DNA of 64,000 bases from Bosea sp. RAC05 (GCF_001713455.1 NZ_CP016464.1:176001-240000); one strand, 5' to 3'; shown: positions 8,080 through 21,379, counted from the stretch's first letter. Numbers and translations are program-made. Notes: a model not told the origin generated them from the letters alone.

Positions 8080-9600
8080 ATGACCATCAAATTGCTGACC
8101 ATCGCCAAAGGCATACTTCTCTGCCTGTACGTCAATGCGTTCGCGCTACCGGCCTCGGCCGACACCTACAAGATGAGGACCGAGATCGCTCCGGGTGTGG
8201 CGACGCCTGACACGCTGGAGACCACGATCGGGACGCTGAAGCTGAATGACGGCTTCCCGACCAAGGAAACGCAGGCGAAGATCTGGGACAACCTCGACCG
8301 CTCGCGCGCGCTGCAGGCCTATCTTCTGGCGATTCCGATCGTGAACCAGGCCGGAATGCGCGACAGTCTGCTGAAGTTCGGCCCGGTCAACAGGACCAAC
8401 GTGATCTGGGAGAACCTTGTCGACCCGCGCACGGTGGAACTGACCGCGAACGACAACACGATCTACAGCTTTATCTGGCTGGATACGAAGGACGGCCCGA
8501 TCGTCATCGAGATTCCCCCCAAGGTCTTGGGGTCGTTCAACGATTTCTGGTACAAATGGGTGGCTGACGTCGGGATCACAGGCGCCGACAAGGGCCAAGG
8601 TGGCAAGTATCTGATCCTGCCACCCGGCTATTCCGGCGACGTGCCGAGCGGCTATATCGTCGTGCGACCGAGCACCTATGGGCTCTGGACCTTCTTCCGG
8701 GCCTTCCTTGTCGATGGCAAGACCGAACCGGGCGTGCAGGGGGTGAGGGACCACCTCAAGATCTACCCGCTGGCCAGGAAGGACACCCCGGCGCCCGCGA
8801 CGCTGGTCAATGCCTCGGGCATCCCGTCCAACTTCGTGATGCCGACGGACTATTCCTTCTGGGGCCTCTTGAACAAGGTCATCCAGGAAGAGCCCCCCGA
8901 GGGGGCAGACCCGACAACGCTGGGGCTCTTCGCTTCGATCGGGATCGAAAAGGGCAAGCCCTTCGCGCCGGACGAGCGCATGAAGGTGATCCTGAGGGAT
9001 GCGGCCAACATCGGCGCGGTGACGGCGCGGGCGCTGGCGCTGGACATCAGGGGGCGCGACGCCTTCTTCTACCCCGACAGCAAGAGCAGTTGGCGGCTGC
9101 CCTTCTTCGGCGGCTACAAGTTCCAGTCGCAGCCGGGTGTGTCCAAACTCGACGGCGCCGTCTTCTACTACATGTTCGCCACAGGCGTGACGCCGGCGAT
9201 GGAAGAGAAGATGGTCGGTCGGGGGTCGCAATACCCCTGGACCGCGCTCGACGCTGACGGCAAGCCGTTCGACGGGAGCAAGACCTATCGGCTGACGTTG
9301 CCCAGGAACATTCCGGTCAAGGATTTCTGGTCGGTCATCGTCTACGACGTTCAGACGAGGTCGATGCTGCAGACCAACCAGCAGCGGCCGAGCGTGTCGA
9401 GCCAGGACAAGGATCTGCAGGTCAATGCCGATGGCTCGGTGGACGTTTACTTCGGGCCGAGCGCCCCCGCGGGCAAGGAAAGCAACTGGGTCCAGACGAT
9501 CCCCGGCAAGGGCTGGTTCACGCTGCTGAGGCTGTATGGCCCGCTGGAGCCGTGGTTCGACAAGAGCTGGAGACCGGGCGAAATCACGGTTGTCCAATAG
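8080..9600 (+). CDS. DUF1254/DUF1214 domain exported protein
   Basis: 506 residues. It begins with a signal peptide (MTIKLLTIAKGILLCLYVNA, cleaved after ASA). The mature protein has the DUF1254 region (about 60-190, ending YLILPPGYSGDVPSGY) and the C-terminal DUF1214 region (YRLTLPRNIPVKDFWSVIVY, then SAPAGKESNWVQTIPGKGWF), both in the usual order and complete. Such proteins are common in proteobacteria and often lie beside AraC regulators, but no enzymatic role is established. The start follows GAGG closely. A strong hairpin lies 17 bases after the stop. Confidence 0.87.
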   Translation: MTIKLLTIAKGILLCLYVNAFALPASADTYKMRTEIAPGVATPDTLETTIGTLKLNDGFPTKETQAKIWDNLDRSRALQAYLLAIPIVNQAGMRDSLLKFGPVNRTNVIWENLVDPRTVELTANDNTIYSFIWLDTKDGPIVIEIPPKVLGSFNDFWYKWVADVGITGADKGQGGKYLILPPGYSGDVPSGYIVVRPSTYGLWTFFRAFLVDGKTEPGVQGVRDHLKIYPLARKDTPAPATLVNASGIPSNFVMPTDYSFWGLLNKVIQEEPPEGADPTTLGLFASIGIEKGKPFAPDERMKVILRDAANIGAVTARALALDIRGRDAFFYPDSKSSWRLPFFGGYKFQSQPGVSKLDGAVFYYMFATGVTPAMEEKMVGRGSQYPWTALDADGKPFDGSKTYRLTLPRNIPVKDFWSVIVYDVQTRSMLQTNQQRPSVSSQDKDLQVNADGSVDVYFGPSAPAGKESNWVQTIPGKGWFTLLRLYGPLEPWFDKSWRPGEITVVQ

Positions 9601-9616
9601 GGACGGCCGTTTTCGA

Positions 9617-9646
9617 CCCCGAGGGGCCAGGCCTCGCCCCTCGGGG
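9617..9646 (+). terminator. Hairpin after the DUF1254 gene
   Basis: Perfect 11-bp stem (CCCCGAGGGGC / GCCCCTCGGGG) with an 8-base loop. There is no T-run, so it may act as a terminator or as an mRNA 3'-end stabiliser. Confidence 0.5.
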
Positions 9647-9765
9647 CTGATCCCGTCTGAATCTCGTTGTGTCCAGTGCGAGGACCAGAGCCTGAAGCGC
9701 AGCCATTGCTCGCAATCGCAGCTCATCGCGATCCGGCGCCGCCGCGCCGGATGCGGCCAAAGCGG

Positions 9766-11436
9766 TTACGTCCCGCGACGCGGCCAGTCCGGCCCATAAG
9801 CGCGAGCCGCCCCCTCCGGCGTGGCGTAGCCCCGTCTGAGATCATCCGTGATCTTGCTGGCCGGCCGCGCTTGCGGGTTGCCGAAGCCCGCGCCGCCGGC
9901 CTCGCGCAGCGTCAGGCGGTCGCCCGGCGCGAGTTCATGCCGCCCTTGCGGCGAGATCGTCGCGCCATTGACCAGATGTTCGCGGCAGGCGCCCGGCTGC
10001 CCGCCGGCGAAGCCCTGCGCCGGAAACTGGGTGCGGTTGGCCATGGAGAAGACGCTGACCGGATAGCCGCTGTCGTTGCGAAGCACGATTTCCTGCCCCG
10101 GACCGCCGCGATAGGCGCCGGCCCCGCCCGAATCCGGCCGCAGGCTCTTGCGCTCGACGACGAGCCCGCTCTCGGGCTCGAACAGCTCCGCCGACATGCC
10201 GCCCATATTCGACGAGCCCGGCGTCGTCGGCTGGCCGTCGAGATCGCTCAATGCGCCGAAGCCGCCCGCCGCGCAGAAGGTCGTGGCCATGCCCGAGCCG
10301 TCCGGCCGGCGGCCCTGCAGGGTGATGAAGTCGATCAGCCCGCTGCCCGCCATCACCCGGTCCGGCACGACCTCGGCCAGTGCGCCAAAAATCAGCGGGG
10401 GAATGAAATGGCCGATCACATGCCGCCCGGCCGACGGTGCCGGCGGCACGGCATTGAGCAGGCAGCCCACGGGCGCGCTGATCGCGATCGGCACGGTGGC
10501 GCCGTCATTGTTGGGCAGCCTCGGCGCGGTGATGCATTTCAGCGTGTAGAGCGCCATCGAGCGCGTATAGGACAGCGGCACATTGATGCCGGCGCCGACG
10601 CAGGGGCCGGTTCCGGCGAAGTCGATCGCCGCCTGGCTGCCGCGCTTGTCGATCCGGCAGACGAGCCGCCGGATATCGCCGAAGGCCTCGACCTCGACCT
10701 CGTTGCGGTAAGCGCCATCGGGAATCGCGACCAGCGCCGCCCTGACGGCGGCCTCGGTCTGGTCGATGATCGACACCGCGAGTTGATCGACATCGGCGAG
10801 CCCCGCTTCGGACAGGAACTCGCCGAGCTGCCGGTCGACAACCTCGAGGCAGCTCACGCTCGCCATGATGTCGCCCAGCACCTGCTCGGGCACCCGGACA
10901 TTCAGCTTGATCAGCTCGATCAGCGTCTCGTCGCGCTGGCCCGCCGCGAAGAGCTTCCAGATCGGCAGCCGCAGACCCTCATGGTAGATTTCGGTCGCGG
11001 CGGCAGAGAAGCCCATGCCGCCGATATCGGGCAGATGCGTGATGCTCATGGCATAGGCGACGATGCGCCCACCCCTGAAGATCGGCTTCATCAGGGCGAG
11101 GTCGAACATATGGCCCGTGCCGATGACGGGGTCGTTGGACGCGACGACATCCCCCGGCGCCAGCGTCTGCGGCGGAAACCGCTTGAGCATATGCGCCATC
11201 GTCACCGGCGCCGTGCCGATGAAGACGGGGATGCATTTGCGGCTCTGCGCGATCAGCCGGCCGCGCGTATCGAAGATCATCACCGAGAGGTCGAAGCCCT
11301 CGCGCACCAGCATCGAGAAGGAGGTGCGGATCAGGGCCGCCGCGCCTTCGTCGGTGATCGAGATCAGCCTGTCCCAGGCGATGGCGAGGTCGATCGGATC
11401 GAGGGTTCGGCGGGATGCCGTGACAGGGCTCGTCAT
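9766..11436 (-). CDS. hyuB: Hydantoinase B / oxoprolinase family subunit
   Basis: 556 residues, a full HyuB domain: DPIDLAIAWDRLISITDEGA at the N-terminus, DVVASNDPVIGTGHMFDLAL, then VNVPLSYT-like and GGQPGACREHLVNG segments near the end. HyuB works with HyuA in ATP-dependent opening of hydantoin or 5-oxoproline rings in the cytoplasm. The start overlaps the hyuA stop by four bases (ATGA), so the subunits are probably made in fixed ratio. With a sarcosine-oxidase-like gene first in the operon, an N-methylhydantoin-type substrate is possible, but this is inference. Confidence 0.9.
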   Translation of the reverse strand: MTSPVTASRRTLDPIDLAIAWDRLISITDEGAAALIRTSFSMLVREGFDLSVMIFDTRGRLIAQSRKCIPVFIGTAPVTMAHMLKRFPPQTLAPGDVVASNDPVIGTGHMFDLALMKPIFRGGRIVAYAMSITHLPDIGGMGFSAAATEIYHEGLRLPIWKLFAAGQRDETLIELIKLNVRVPEQVLGDIMASVSCLEVVDRQLGEFLSEAGLADVDQLAVSIIDQTEAAVRAALVAIPDGAYRNEVEVEAFGDIRRLVCRIDKRGSQAAIDFAGTGPCVGAGINVPLSYTRSMALYTLKCITAPRLPNNDGATVPIAISAPVGCLLNAVPPAPSAGRHVIGHFIPPLIFGALAEVVPDRVMAGSGLIDFITLQGRRPDGSGMATTFCAAGGFGALSDLDGQPTTPGSSNMGGMSAELFEPESGLVVERKSLRPDSGGAGAYRGGPGQEIVLRNDSGYPVSVFSMANRTQFPAQGFAGGQPGACREHLVNGATISPQGRHELAPGDRLTLREAGGAGFGNPQARPASKITDDLRRGYATPEGAARAYGPDWPRRGT

Positions 11437-13529
11437 GGGGTCGCGATCTCCGCAACGAGGCTCATGTCGCCATGCACCGTAGCGCGATCACCCGCGTCGA
11501 GCAGGATCGTCGATTCGGGTTCCTCGACCAGGGCCGGCCCATCCAAGACCATGCCAGGCCGCAGCCGCGAGCGCGCCAGGACGGCGCAGTCGACAAGGCC
11601 GCCGGCGGCCGGGAAATAGGCCTGACGATGGCCCGTCATCGCCTCGCCGCCGTCGTTGTCGTCCACCGGGCTGGTCGAGAACGTGCGCGGAGCCGAAGCG
11701 CTCGCCTCGACCTTGCACCCGACGATCTCGATCGGCTCATCGAGACTGGTGTGGAAGATCTCGCGGTAGCGCGCGATGAAACGCATCCGCAGCGCCTCGC
11801 GAACATCCTCGCAGGCCTCGGGAAGCTCGACCTCGATGTCGTAGTGCTGGCCGCGATAGCGCATGTCGAAGCGCCGGTGCCAGTGCGTGGCTCCGCCGGA
11901 GCCGAGCGGCGCCGCAGCCTCGGCATCGAGCTCGGCGAGAAGGGCCTGGAGCTCGCCCTCCTCGACCGCGTCGAGCCTGCGCCGGAACGCCCGCACCGTC
12001 TCGAAGGACTGTGCGCCCGACAGCATGCCGAAAGCCGACATGACGCCGGCTCCCCGCGGGAAGATCACGCGCGGCACCCGCAGCTTGCGGGCGATCCGCG
12101 CCGCATGCAGCGGCCCGCCGCCGCCGAAGGCCACCATGGCGCAGCCGCGATAGTCGAAACCGCGTTCGGTGGCATGCATGCGGAAGGCCCGCGCAATGTC
12201 CTCATTGGCCATGTCATGAGCCCCCCAGGCGGCGCGCAACGCGTCGACGCCCAGCGGCATGCCGATCTGCGCGCGATAGGCGGCGCCTGCGGCGTCGAGA
12301 TCCAGCGTCATGGTGCCGCCGAGAAAGCTGTCGGGATGGAGGTAGCCGAGCAGAAGATTGGCATCGGTCAACGTCGCGGTCTTGCCGCCACGGCCATAAG
12401 ACACAGGCCCGGGTTCGGCGCCGGCGCTGCGCGGCCCGACCCTGAGCCGGCCGAGCGCATCGGGCGCAACCAGGCTGCCGCCCCCGGTCCCGATCTCGGT
12501 CATGTCGAGGACGGGGATCTGCAGCGGGAGGCCGCTGCCGCTGCGATACTCGTAAGCATGTGCCGCCTCGAAGGAATAGGCGCGAAACGGCCTGCCCTTG
12601 CGGATCAGCGCACCCTTGGCCGTCGTGCCCCCGAGATCGAAGGAGAGCAGGTCGCCTCCCGCGACCGCCGTGCCAATCCGGGCCGCGACGAGCACACCGG
12701 CGGCGGGGCCCGATTCCAGCAGCTTCACCGGATAGCGCCGGGCCATGTCGAGGTTCATGAGACCGCCGCTCGACGCCATGATCCAGAGCCGCCCCCGGAA
12801 GCCGGCCTCGGCCAGGCCCGTCTCCAGCCGGGAGAGATAGCGGTCGACCAGCGGCTGCGAATAGGCATTGGCGCAGGTCGTGGTCCAGCGCTCGAATTCG
12901 CGCGGATAGGGGAAGACATCGGCCGAATGGGAGATGTGCAGCGCCGGATAGAGCGCCCCTGCAATCTCGCGGGCGCGACGTTCGTGACGGTCGTCGACAT
13001 GCGCGTGGAGGAAACAGATCGCCAGCGCCTCGATCCGCTCGTCCTCGACCAGCCGGCGCGTCTGCGCAGCGACGGCTTCCTCGTCCAGCGGCACGAGCAC
13101 GGCGCCGTCATGTTTCAGTCGCTCGGGAATGTCGGCCCGCAACCCTCGCTCGACGATCGGTTCTGCGTAACGCAGCCGCAGATCGAACAGGTCGTAGCGC
13201 TGCTCGCGGCCGATATCGAAGAGGTCGCGGAAGCCTTGCGTGACGAGCATGCCGGTGCGGTCGCCGCGACGCTCGATCAGGGCATTGGTGACCAGCGTCG
13301 TGCCGTGGACGATCTCGACGAGCTCGGACAGGGAGCAGCCGACGGCCTGACAGATCGCGAGCGTGCCTTCGAGCACGGCGTGGGAGGGATCACGCGGCGT
13401 CGTCAGTTGCTTGTGGACGCCGACCCGCGAGCCCAGCGAATCCACCAGGGCGAAATCGGTGAAGGTGCCGCCGATATCGATGCCCAGGCGCAGGCCGCCG
13501 CGTGGGGCGACATCGAGGCCATCATGCAT
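11433..13529 (-). CDS. hyuA: Hydantoinase A / oxoprolinase family subunit
   Basis: 698 residues. The N-terminal acetate/sugar-kinase-like ATPase region carries GIDIGGTFTDFALVD (about 16-30) and VHGTTLVTNALIERRG. The middle Hydantoinase_A domain has FDLGGTTAKGALI and the C-terminal part has MVAFGGGGPLHAARIARKL. It is the ATP-using partner of the adjacent HyuB subunit. It starts within the last eight bases of the upstream FAD oxidoreductase gene and ends overlapping hyuB, so the three genes form one tight operon. The substrate cannot be read from the sequence. Confidence 0.9.
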   Translation of the reverse strand: MHDGLDVAPRGGLRLGIDIGGTFTDFALVDSLGSRVGVHKQLTTPRDPSHAVLEGTLAICQAVGCSLSELVEIVHGTTLVTNALIERRGDRTGMLVTQGFRDLFDIGREQRYDLFDLRLRYAEPIVERGLRADIPERLKHDGAVLVPLDEEAVAAQTRRLVEDERIEALAICFLHAHVDDRHERRAREIAGALYPALHISHSADVFPYPREFERWTTTCANAYSQPLVDRYLSRLETGLAEAGFRGRLWIMASSGGLMNLDMARRYPVKLLESGPAAGVLVAARIGTAVAGGDLLSFDLGGTTAKGALIRKGRPFRAYSFEAAHAYEYRSGSGLPLQIPVLDMTEIGTGGGSLVAPDALGRLRVGPRSAGAEPGPVSYGRGGKTATLTDANLLLGYLHPDSFLGGTMTLDLDAAGAAYRAQIGMPLGVDALRAAWGAHDMANEDIARAFRMHATERGFDYRGCAMVAFGGGGPLHAARIARKLRVPRVIFPRGAGVMSAFGMLSGAQSFETVRAFRRRLDAVEEGELQALLAELDAEAAAPLGSGGATHWHRRFDMRYRGQHYDIEVELPEACEDVREALRMRFIARYREIFHTSLDEPIEIVGCKVEASASAPRTFSTSPVDDNDGGEAMTGHRQAYFPAAGGLVDCAVLARSRLRPGMVLDGPALVEEPESTILLDAGDRATVHGDMSLVAEIATP

Positions 13530-14673
13530 GAGGGGCAGCCAGCGCCGTCCGCGCCAGGCGCAGGAATCCGATGTCGTGCCGGGTCGTGCCGTCTCCGCTG
13601 GCGAGATCGGCGACGATCTCCCCGATCACGCTGCAGAACTTGTAGCCATGCCCCGAGCAGGGCGAGACCAGCACGACCTGTTCATGGGCGGGGTGGCGGT
13701 CGAGAATGAAATGCTCGTCGGGGGTGTTGGTGAACATGCAGCTCCGCAGCGCCATGGTCGGGCCGCTGCCATCAGGGAAATAGCGCTGGCTGAAATCCCG
13801 CAGGAGGCGCTCGTCCTCCGCGTCCGGCTCGCGCCTGACATCGTCGGCACGGCTGGTTTCGCCGCGGTGGTGATAGCGGCCGAACTTGAAGCCCGGCACC
13901 TCGTAGATCGGAAAGCCGTAATAGCGGCCCTCATCGACCTGCAAATTGAAGACCGGGAAGCGATCGAGCGCGAACAGCTCCGGCTTCGCGGGCTGAAGCC
14001 AGGCCAGAACCTGGCGCTCGGGCACCGCGACGGCCCGGAGCGAGGGTTCGAGGTCGCCGATCCAGGCGCCGGCGGTCAGCACCAGCCGCGCGGCCTCGTA
14101 GCGGCCCCGGTCGGTCGTCACGACGACGCCATCGCCGTTGGGTTTCGCCTCCCAGCCGAGCACGGCCTCGCGGGCATGGATCTCCGCGCCATGCGCCTGA
14201 GCGGCGCGGACATGCGCCACGATCGCCCGCTCGCTGGCGATCAGGCCGCCCCGGGCCTGGAACACGGCGCGATGCGACGACGGCAGGCGATAGCCGGGGT
14301 AACGCGCATTGACCTGATCGCCGGTCAAAACCTCATGGGGCAGATCGTGCAGGCGGGCCGAGTTCAGCGCGCCCTGAAACAGCGCATCATCCTCGGGGCT
14401 GGCATCGATCGAGCCGGTGATGACGAGCAGTTCCTCGCCCGTCGCCGCTTCGATCTCGCCCCAGAGCTCATAGGCCCGCCGCAGCAGCGGGACATAGGCC
14501 GGGTCCTCGTAATAGGGCATGCGGATGATCCGGCTGATGCCGTGCGACGAGCCCATGCTGTGGGGGATGTCGAAGCGTTCGAGACCGAGCACCTTCACGC
14601 CCCGCCGGGCGAGATGCCAGGCGGCGGCGCTTCCCATGCCGCCGATCCCGACGACGATCACGTCATAGGCCAT
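13522..14673 (-). CDS. Monomeric sarcosine oxidase / N-methyl-amino-acid oxidase family FAD enzyme
   Basis: 383 residues. It has an N-terminal Rossmann motif (VIVVGIGGMGSAAAWHLARR), the GSSHGISRIIRMPYYED segment typical of monomeric sarcosine oxidase (MSOX) and N-methyltryptophan oxidase, and SCMFTNTPDEHFILDRHP. In MSOX the Cys of this last segment carries the FAD covalently. Expected reaction: oxidation of an N-methylated amino acid to the free amine plus formaldehyde and hydrogen peroxide. The start at 14673 begins directly with the Rossmann strand and follows GGGGGAC; the open extension upstream has no such support. It is the first gene of the hyuA-hyuB operon. Confidence 0.85.
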   Translation of the reverse strand: MAYDVIVVGIGGMGSAAAWHLARRGVKVLGLERFDIPHSMGSSHGISRIIRMPYYEDPAYVPLLRRAYELWGEIEAATGEELLVITGSIDASPEDDALFQGALNSARLHDLPHEVLTGDQVNARYPGYRLPSSHRAVFQARGGLIASERAIVAHVRAAQAHGAEIHAREAVLGWEAKPNGDGVVVTTDRGRYEAARLVLTAGAWIGDLEPSLRAVAVPERQVLAWLQPAKPELFALDRFPVFNLQVDEGRYYGFPIYEVPGFKFGRYHHRGETSRADDVRREPDAEDERLLRDFSQRYFPDGSGPTMALRSCMFTNTPDEHFILDRHPAHEQVVLVSPCSGHGYKFCSVIGEIVADLASGDGTTRHDIGFLRLARTALAAPHA

Positions 14674-15113
14674 TCTCGACACGTCCCCCAACACCCGCCA
14701 CGCCATGGCTTGCGATTCCGACACCCTGCCGGTGCGCCAGTCTACGCAATAACGCGGCCATGGCATCACCAGCCAGTGCTGCGAATCGGCTTGTACCGTG
14801 CGCGATGAGGAACGCGACCGGACAAATGCGCGACCGAGCTTGAACGGAGTCGAGAGCGGCAGTCAGAAGCGGCCAGGTCGGAACAGCTGCGCGCCGATGA
14901 ATGGCAGCCTGTCGGGCAGGCGAGCGCGCCGGCAGGCAAGCGACGACGCATGCGCGATCGAACAGCGGCTGGAACGCCTTCGGAACCCGGGTAGAGAATG
15001 AGAAGACACCGCGCTGGGCGGAGGTGCGCAGCACCTTGGACCTACCCGCCGGCCTCCCCATGGCAAGCCACCCGTCCGAAAACGGTTTGGTGCCGATGAG
15101 TGAGACGGAAGTA
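14674..15113. other. Intergenic region between the oxidase operon and the island end
   Basis: 440 bases upstream of the minus-strand oxidase operon, so its promoter must lie here. No convincing gene, RNA or repeat was seen. Short open frames exist on both strands but lack ribosome-binding sites and recognisable motifs. Confidence 0.4.
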
Positions 15114-15160
15114 AATGGCGCGCCCGAAAGGATTCGAACCTCTGACCCTCAGATTCGTAG
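15114..15160 (-). repeat. Left attachment repeat: displaced 3' half of tRNA-Arg
   Basis: Identical over 47 bases to 45881-45927, covering the encoded CCA, acceptor 3' strand, T arm and part of the anticodon arm on the minus strand. After one mismatch, seven more bases match (to 15168), then identity ends. It cannot form a tRNA. Automated annotation often calls a false protein across this tract. Confidence 0.9.
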
Positions 15161-15195
15161 CCTGATGCAATCCATTGATATTGTTATCGATTTCA

Positions 15196-15256
15196 TGCAA
15201 ACTCGATCCAAATAGACCTGTTTAGTTTCAATGGGTTGCCGTTCGAGGTGCAAACC
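15196..15256. promoter_or_regulatory. Two TGCAAAC sites inside the left island end, possible integrase arm sites
   Basis: TGCAAAC at 15196 and TGCAAACC at 15249 lie within 100 bases of the left repeat, in a local AT-rich tract. The same heptamer occurs twice at the other end (45818-45838). Repeats near both ends of a tyrosine-integrase element fit arm-type binding sites; this is inference from position and sequence. Confidence 0.4.
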
Positions 15257-15350
15257 AAAATCTCGGTGTCAGTCTGGCCGTACCATCTAAGGCGAGCGGC
15301 AAATCTCCGTACGCCTCAACAAAGACCATCGCCCCTATTGCGTCGAGGAC

Positions 15351-18644
<3,294 letters not shown>

Positions 18645-18658
18645 TGTCCCGTTCCCCC

Positions 18659-19954
18659 TCAGATATCCAGGCGGATCTGACGATCCCCGCTCGTGTCGTG
18701 GATCGCGGCTGCCTGCCGCGTCAGCTCAGTCCAATCAGCGATCAGGGCGTTGTAGGCCGTGGCCTCCTTCGCATCCTTCCGCTTGTTGGCACTGATGTCG
18801 TAGAGGCAGTAGGCAAGGTCCTTCACCGCCTCGGCCTTCGCGTCGATCTTCTTCAGAAGCACGGCAGTCTCATGCGAGATGCCGTCCTTTTCGTATTTGC
18901 GAACGAGATGCTGAAGGCACTCCCAGACGGTCAGATGGCCGTCGCCCTCCGGCTCCCAATCATCATCCAGTTCATCGCGCGCCAGGATGCGGACCTTCCC
19001 AGCCGCACTGTCGATGATCCTGGCATGCTTCACGTTCTCCACCGAAATTCCACGGGCGCGCGCAAGGTTGTCAGCCGCGCCGTACTCGCCCCTTGCCATG
19101 CCGTGCTGTTCGAACCACGTGATGGCAAAGCGGGTGTCGGCGTCGAACTCGCCTTGGATGCCGCCGAGGTATTCGTCGAGCTCGCGGTTGATCAGCTGCA
19201 GCGCGGCCTTCACACTCATCGGACTGTCGTCGGATTCCAGCACCGCCTTGTAGCGCGAGAAGACGCCCATGCCTGGGCCGATGGCCGATTGCGGCATATC
19301 GGCCGGAGCAATGTTGGCTGCCTGAAGGTCAGCGATGGCGGGAGGCAACTCCCGTTTCAGGGCTCGGATGAATTCGGCACGCGAAACGACCTCTGCAGTC
19401 GTTTCTCTCTTACGGCAGACTAGGACAACCGAATTGGCAAGCGCATTACTTTCCCGGCCACGCAACCGGTTTGCCAGTTCCGTGCGTACCGGCCAAGTGC
19501 TTACGACAGCATATCCCGCGTCTAGTACAGCCTGCAGAAAAGTTGCCCAGCCGGTCGAACTGACCCCCTCTTGCGCGACTTCGCTCTGCTTGAACGCGTA
19601 GTATATGGTTGCGGGGAAGAGGTTAGATGCCTGTCGCGCCATGTTGGCAATGGCCTCGCGCATCCCGTCAAGGAAGAATGTCTCTGCCGCTTCCCGGCCG
19701 CCCTGCCGATACGGGGCAGCTATTAACTCATCAGCCTTAGGCGTAGCGATAAATGAAAACAAATCAGGATAAATTTCCTTGAGGCTTCTTTTAAGCCAAA
19801 TAAACAAGAAATCAGATAAATCAGCATATCCTATATTGTCGTAATACGGAGGGTCAGTCGAGATGATTTTGTCTTCGGCAATCTTCTGAGATTGGGCATT
19901 TTCTTGTGAAACGGATCCGGTTGTAAATGACGGCAATACTGAGCTTTCGGCCAT
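18659..19954 (-). pseudogene. DUF1156-type adenine-specific DNA methylase, 5' half missing
   Basis: The remaining frame encodes 431 residues, about half the usual length of the family. It keeps the amino-methylase motif IV (STDPPYYDNIGYADLSDF, Asp about 34) and the rest of the C-terminal half (TIYYAFKQSE, GYAVVSTWPVRTE). The N-terminal DUF1156 region is absent. An in-frame TGA stands directly before the first ATG, and the recombinase gene begins only 49 bases beyond. The 5' end of the surviving part is also much more AT-rich (about 19720-19930) than its surroundings. The gene was most likely cut off when the recombinase unit arrived. A short product could still be made but would lack the normal N-terminal half. 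Confidence 0.75.
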
Positions 19955-20002
19955 TCACCGGCCGATCGGGAAAGGCGGAGCAACTCAAGACAGGAAAACC
20001 CC

Positions 20003-21379
20003 ATGAATGAGATCAGAAACGTCGCAGCCGAGACGTCTGCGACTGTGCGGGACTGGAAGAAACCGCGCGCCATTCCGTCGACCTTCTCGACCGCATGCCA
20101 GGCCATCTATACGGCCATGCCAAAGAACCTGAGGACCTATATCAGCCCTCTGTTCCAGTATGCGAGCGACCGCGGGATCGATCCCGCTCAGATCGATGAC
20201 CAGGCGATCGAGCAGTTCCGCAACCAGCTCGCTGTTTGGGGGGTGCAGGACCCGGCACCGTTCATCTCCTGCCTGGTCCGGGACTGGAACGTCATCCGCA
20301 CCATGGAAGGGTGCAGCCACCTGCTTGAATTGACGCCGCCGGTTGGGAAGCGCGCAGCGTCTCGCGCATCGCGTGCCGAGGCGTTTTCCGCTCGCTTCGT
20401 CGAAGAACTCGATCAGGAGTTTGGAACCGCCTCACCGCGTGAAAGCGATGATGCCCATAACCGATACAATGCTCGCAAGCGCATCGAGCGCGTGGCCGAA
20501 ACGATGATCAAGCACGGCCATATGGTCGGCAGCATTGCAGACCTCGCCGACAAAGCGGCGTTGAAGTCGGCCATCGATGAGCTCTACCCCGACATCTTGC
20601 GCACCAAGGCGCGCGACCTCGTCTTACTGGGCATCGAGAGGGCACTCGCAAAGAGCGGACAGGCGGCCAGCCTCGCGAAGGTGGTTCGCGCGGTCCGGTA
20701 TCGCCATCAGCAGGCCGGCATTGACCTCCCTGCCAACACCAAACGGCAGGTTTCTCATTTCACCATGGAAACGGTCTTCGCGATCTTCGACGCTGCGGTG
20801 TTGGAGATGGAGCAGGCGCTGGCGGGCAAGCCGAACTACGACGCACTGGCCCGTGCCCGGGCCTGCATCGCCGTCGGACTCGTCCTGTGGAACCTGTGCC
20901 CTCGGGGCACGATCGAAGGGGCAACGTTCTCGGGCGATCATACCGGCATCCGACACCGGCTGATGGGTCCCCAGAATAGCTCGTCCGTCGACCTCGAGCG
21001 CGATCTTCCCAAGGAAATGGGCGCTAGCATCGATCGATACGTCCTCGCTGTGACCCAGTATCTTGGTCGCACGCCGAGCGCCCTTCTAGATTCAGGCAGG
21101 GATGAGCCGGTGAGCGGCAGCGCCTTGTCCACGGGCGTCAGGCGCTTCTTGACCAGCATCGGCCATGACGACCTGACGCTGCAGCGTCTGCGAGATGGCG
21201 CGAATGCCGCCTATCTCAAAGCCAACCCGAAGATGGCTGAGTGGCTCTCTGACGCGAACGGCTTCCGCTACACCGCAAACTTCAAAGTGCGCTTCCGGGC
21301 CCTGATGGGGATCAACGATGCGCAGCGGCTCGAGGACACCTTCGAGGCAAGCGACGACCGCGAAGGTGCCCGGCTATGA
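20003..21379 (+). CDS. Degenerate tyrosine-recombinase family protein (partner of the next gene)
   Basis: 458 residues. It has a helical N-terminal part (about 1-250) and a C-terminal region aligned by eye with the recombinase catalytic core. Arg 301 (LWNLCPRGTIEGATF) matches the first catalytic Arg. At the position of the His-x-x-Arg box there is Gln 394-x-x-Arg 397 (LQRLRDGA). Where the downstream protein has the second His and the Tyr nucleophile, this one has Arg/Tyr and Phe-rich sequence (FRYTANFKVRF). It is therefore probably a non-catalytic partner. It overlaps the next gene by four bases. AGGA lies seven bases before the ATG. Confidence 0.6.
   Translation: MNEIRNVAAETSATVRDWKKPRAIPSTFSTACQAIYTAMPKNLRTYISPLFQYASDRGIDPAQIDDQAIEQFRNQLAVWGVQDPAPFISCLVRDWNVIRTMEGCSHLLELTPPVGKRAASRASRAEAFSARFVEELDQEFGTASPRESDDAHNRYNARKRIERVAETMIKHGHMVGSIADLADKAALKSAIDELYPDILRTKARDLVLLGIERALAKSGQAASLAKVVRAVRYRHQQAGIDLPANTKRQVSHFTMETVFAIFDAAVLEMEQALAGKPNYDALARARACIAVGLVLWNLCPRGTIEGATFSGDHTGIRHRLMGPQNSSSVDLERDLPKEMGASIDRYVLAVTQYLGRTPSALLDSGRDEPVSGSALSTGVRRFLTSIGHDDLTLQRLRDGANAAYLKANPKMAEWLSDANGFRYTANFKVRFRALMGINDAQRLEDTFEASDDREGARL

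Noticed and set aside
15114..15168. A second tRNA-Arg gene at the left end
   Set aside because: Only the 3' half is present; the D arm and 5' acceptor strand are missing, so it cannot fold into a tRNA.
14901..15215. Open frame across the left attachment repeat containing GAPERIRTSDPQIRSLM
   Set aside because: This peptide is the translation of the tRNA-Arg 3' half read on the opposite strand, a well-known false protein. The same false peptide appears at 45869.
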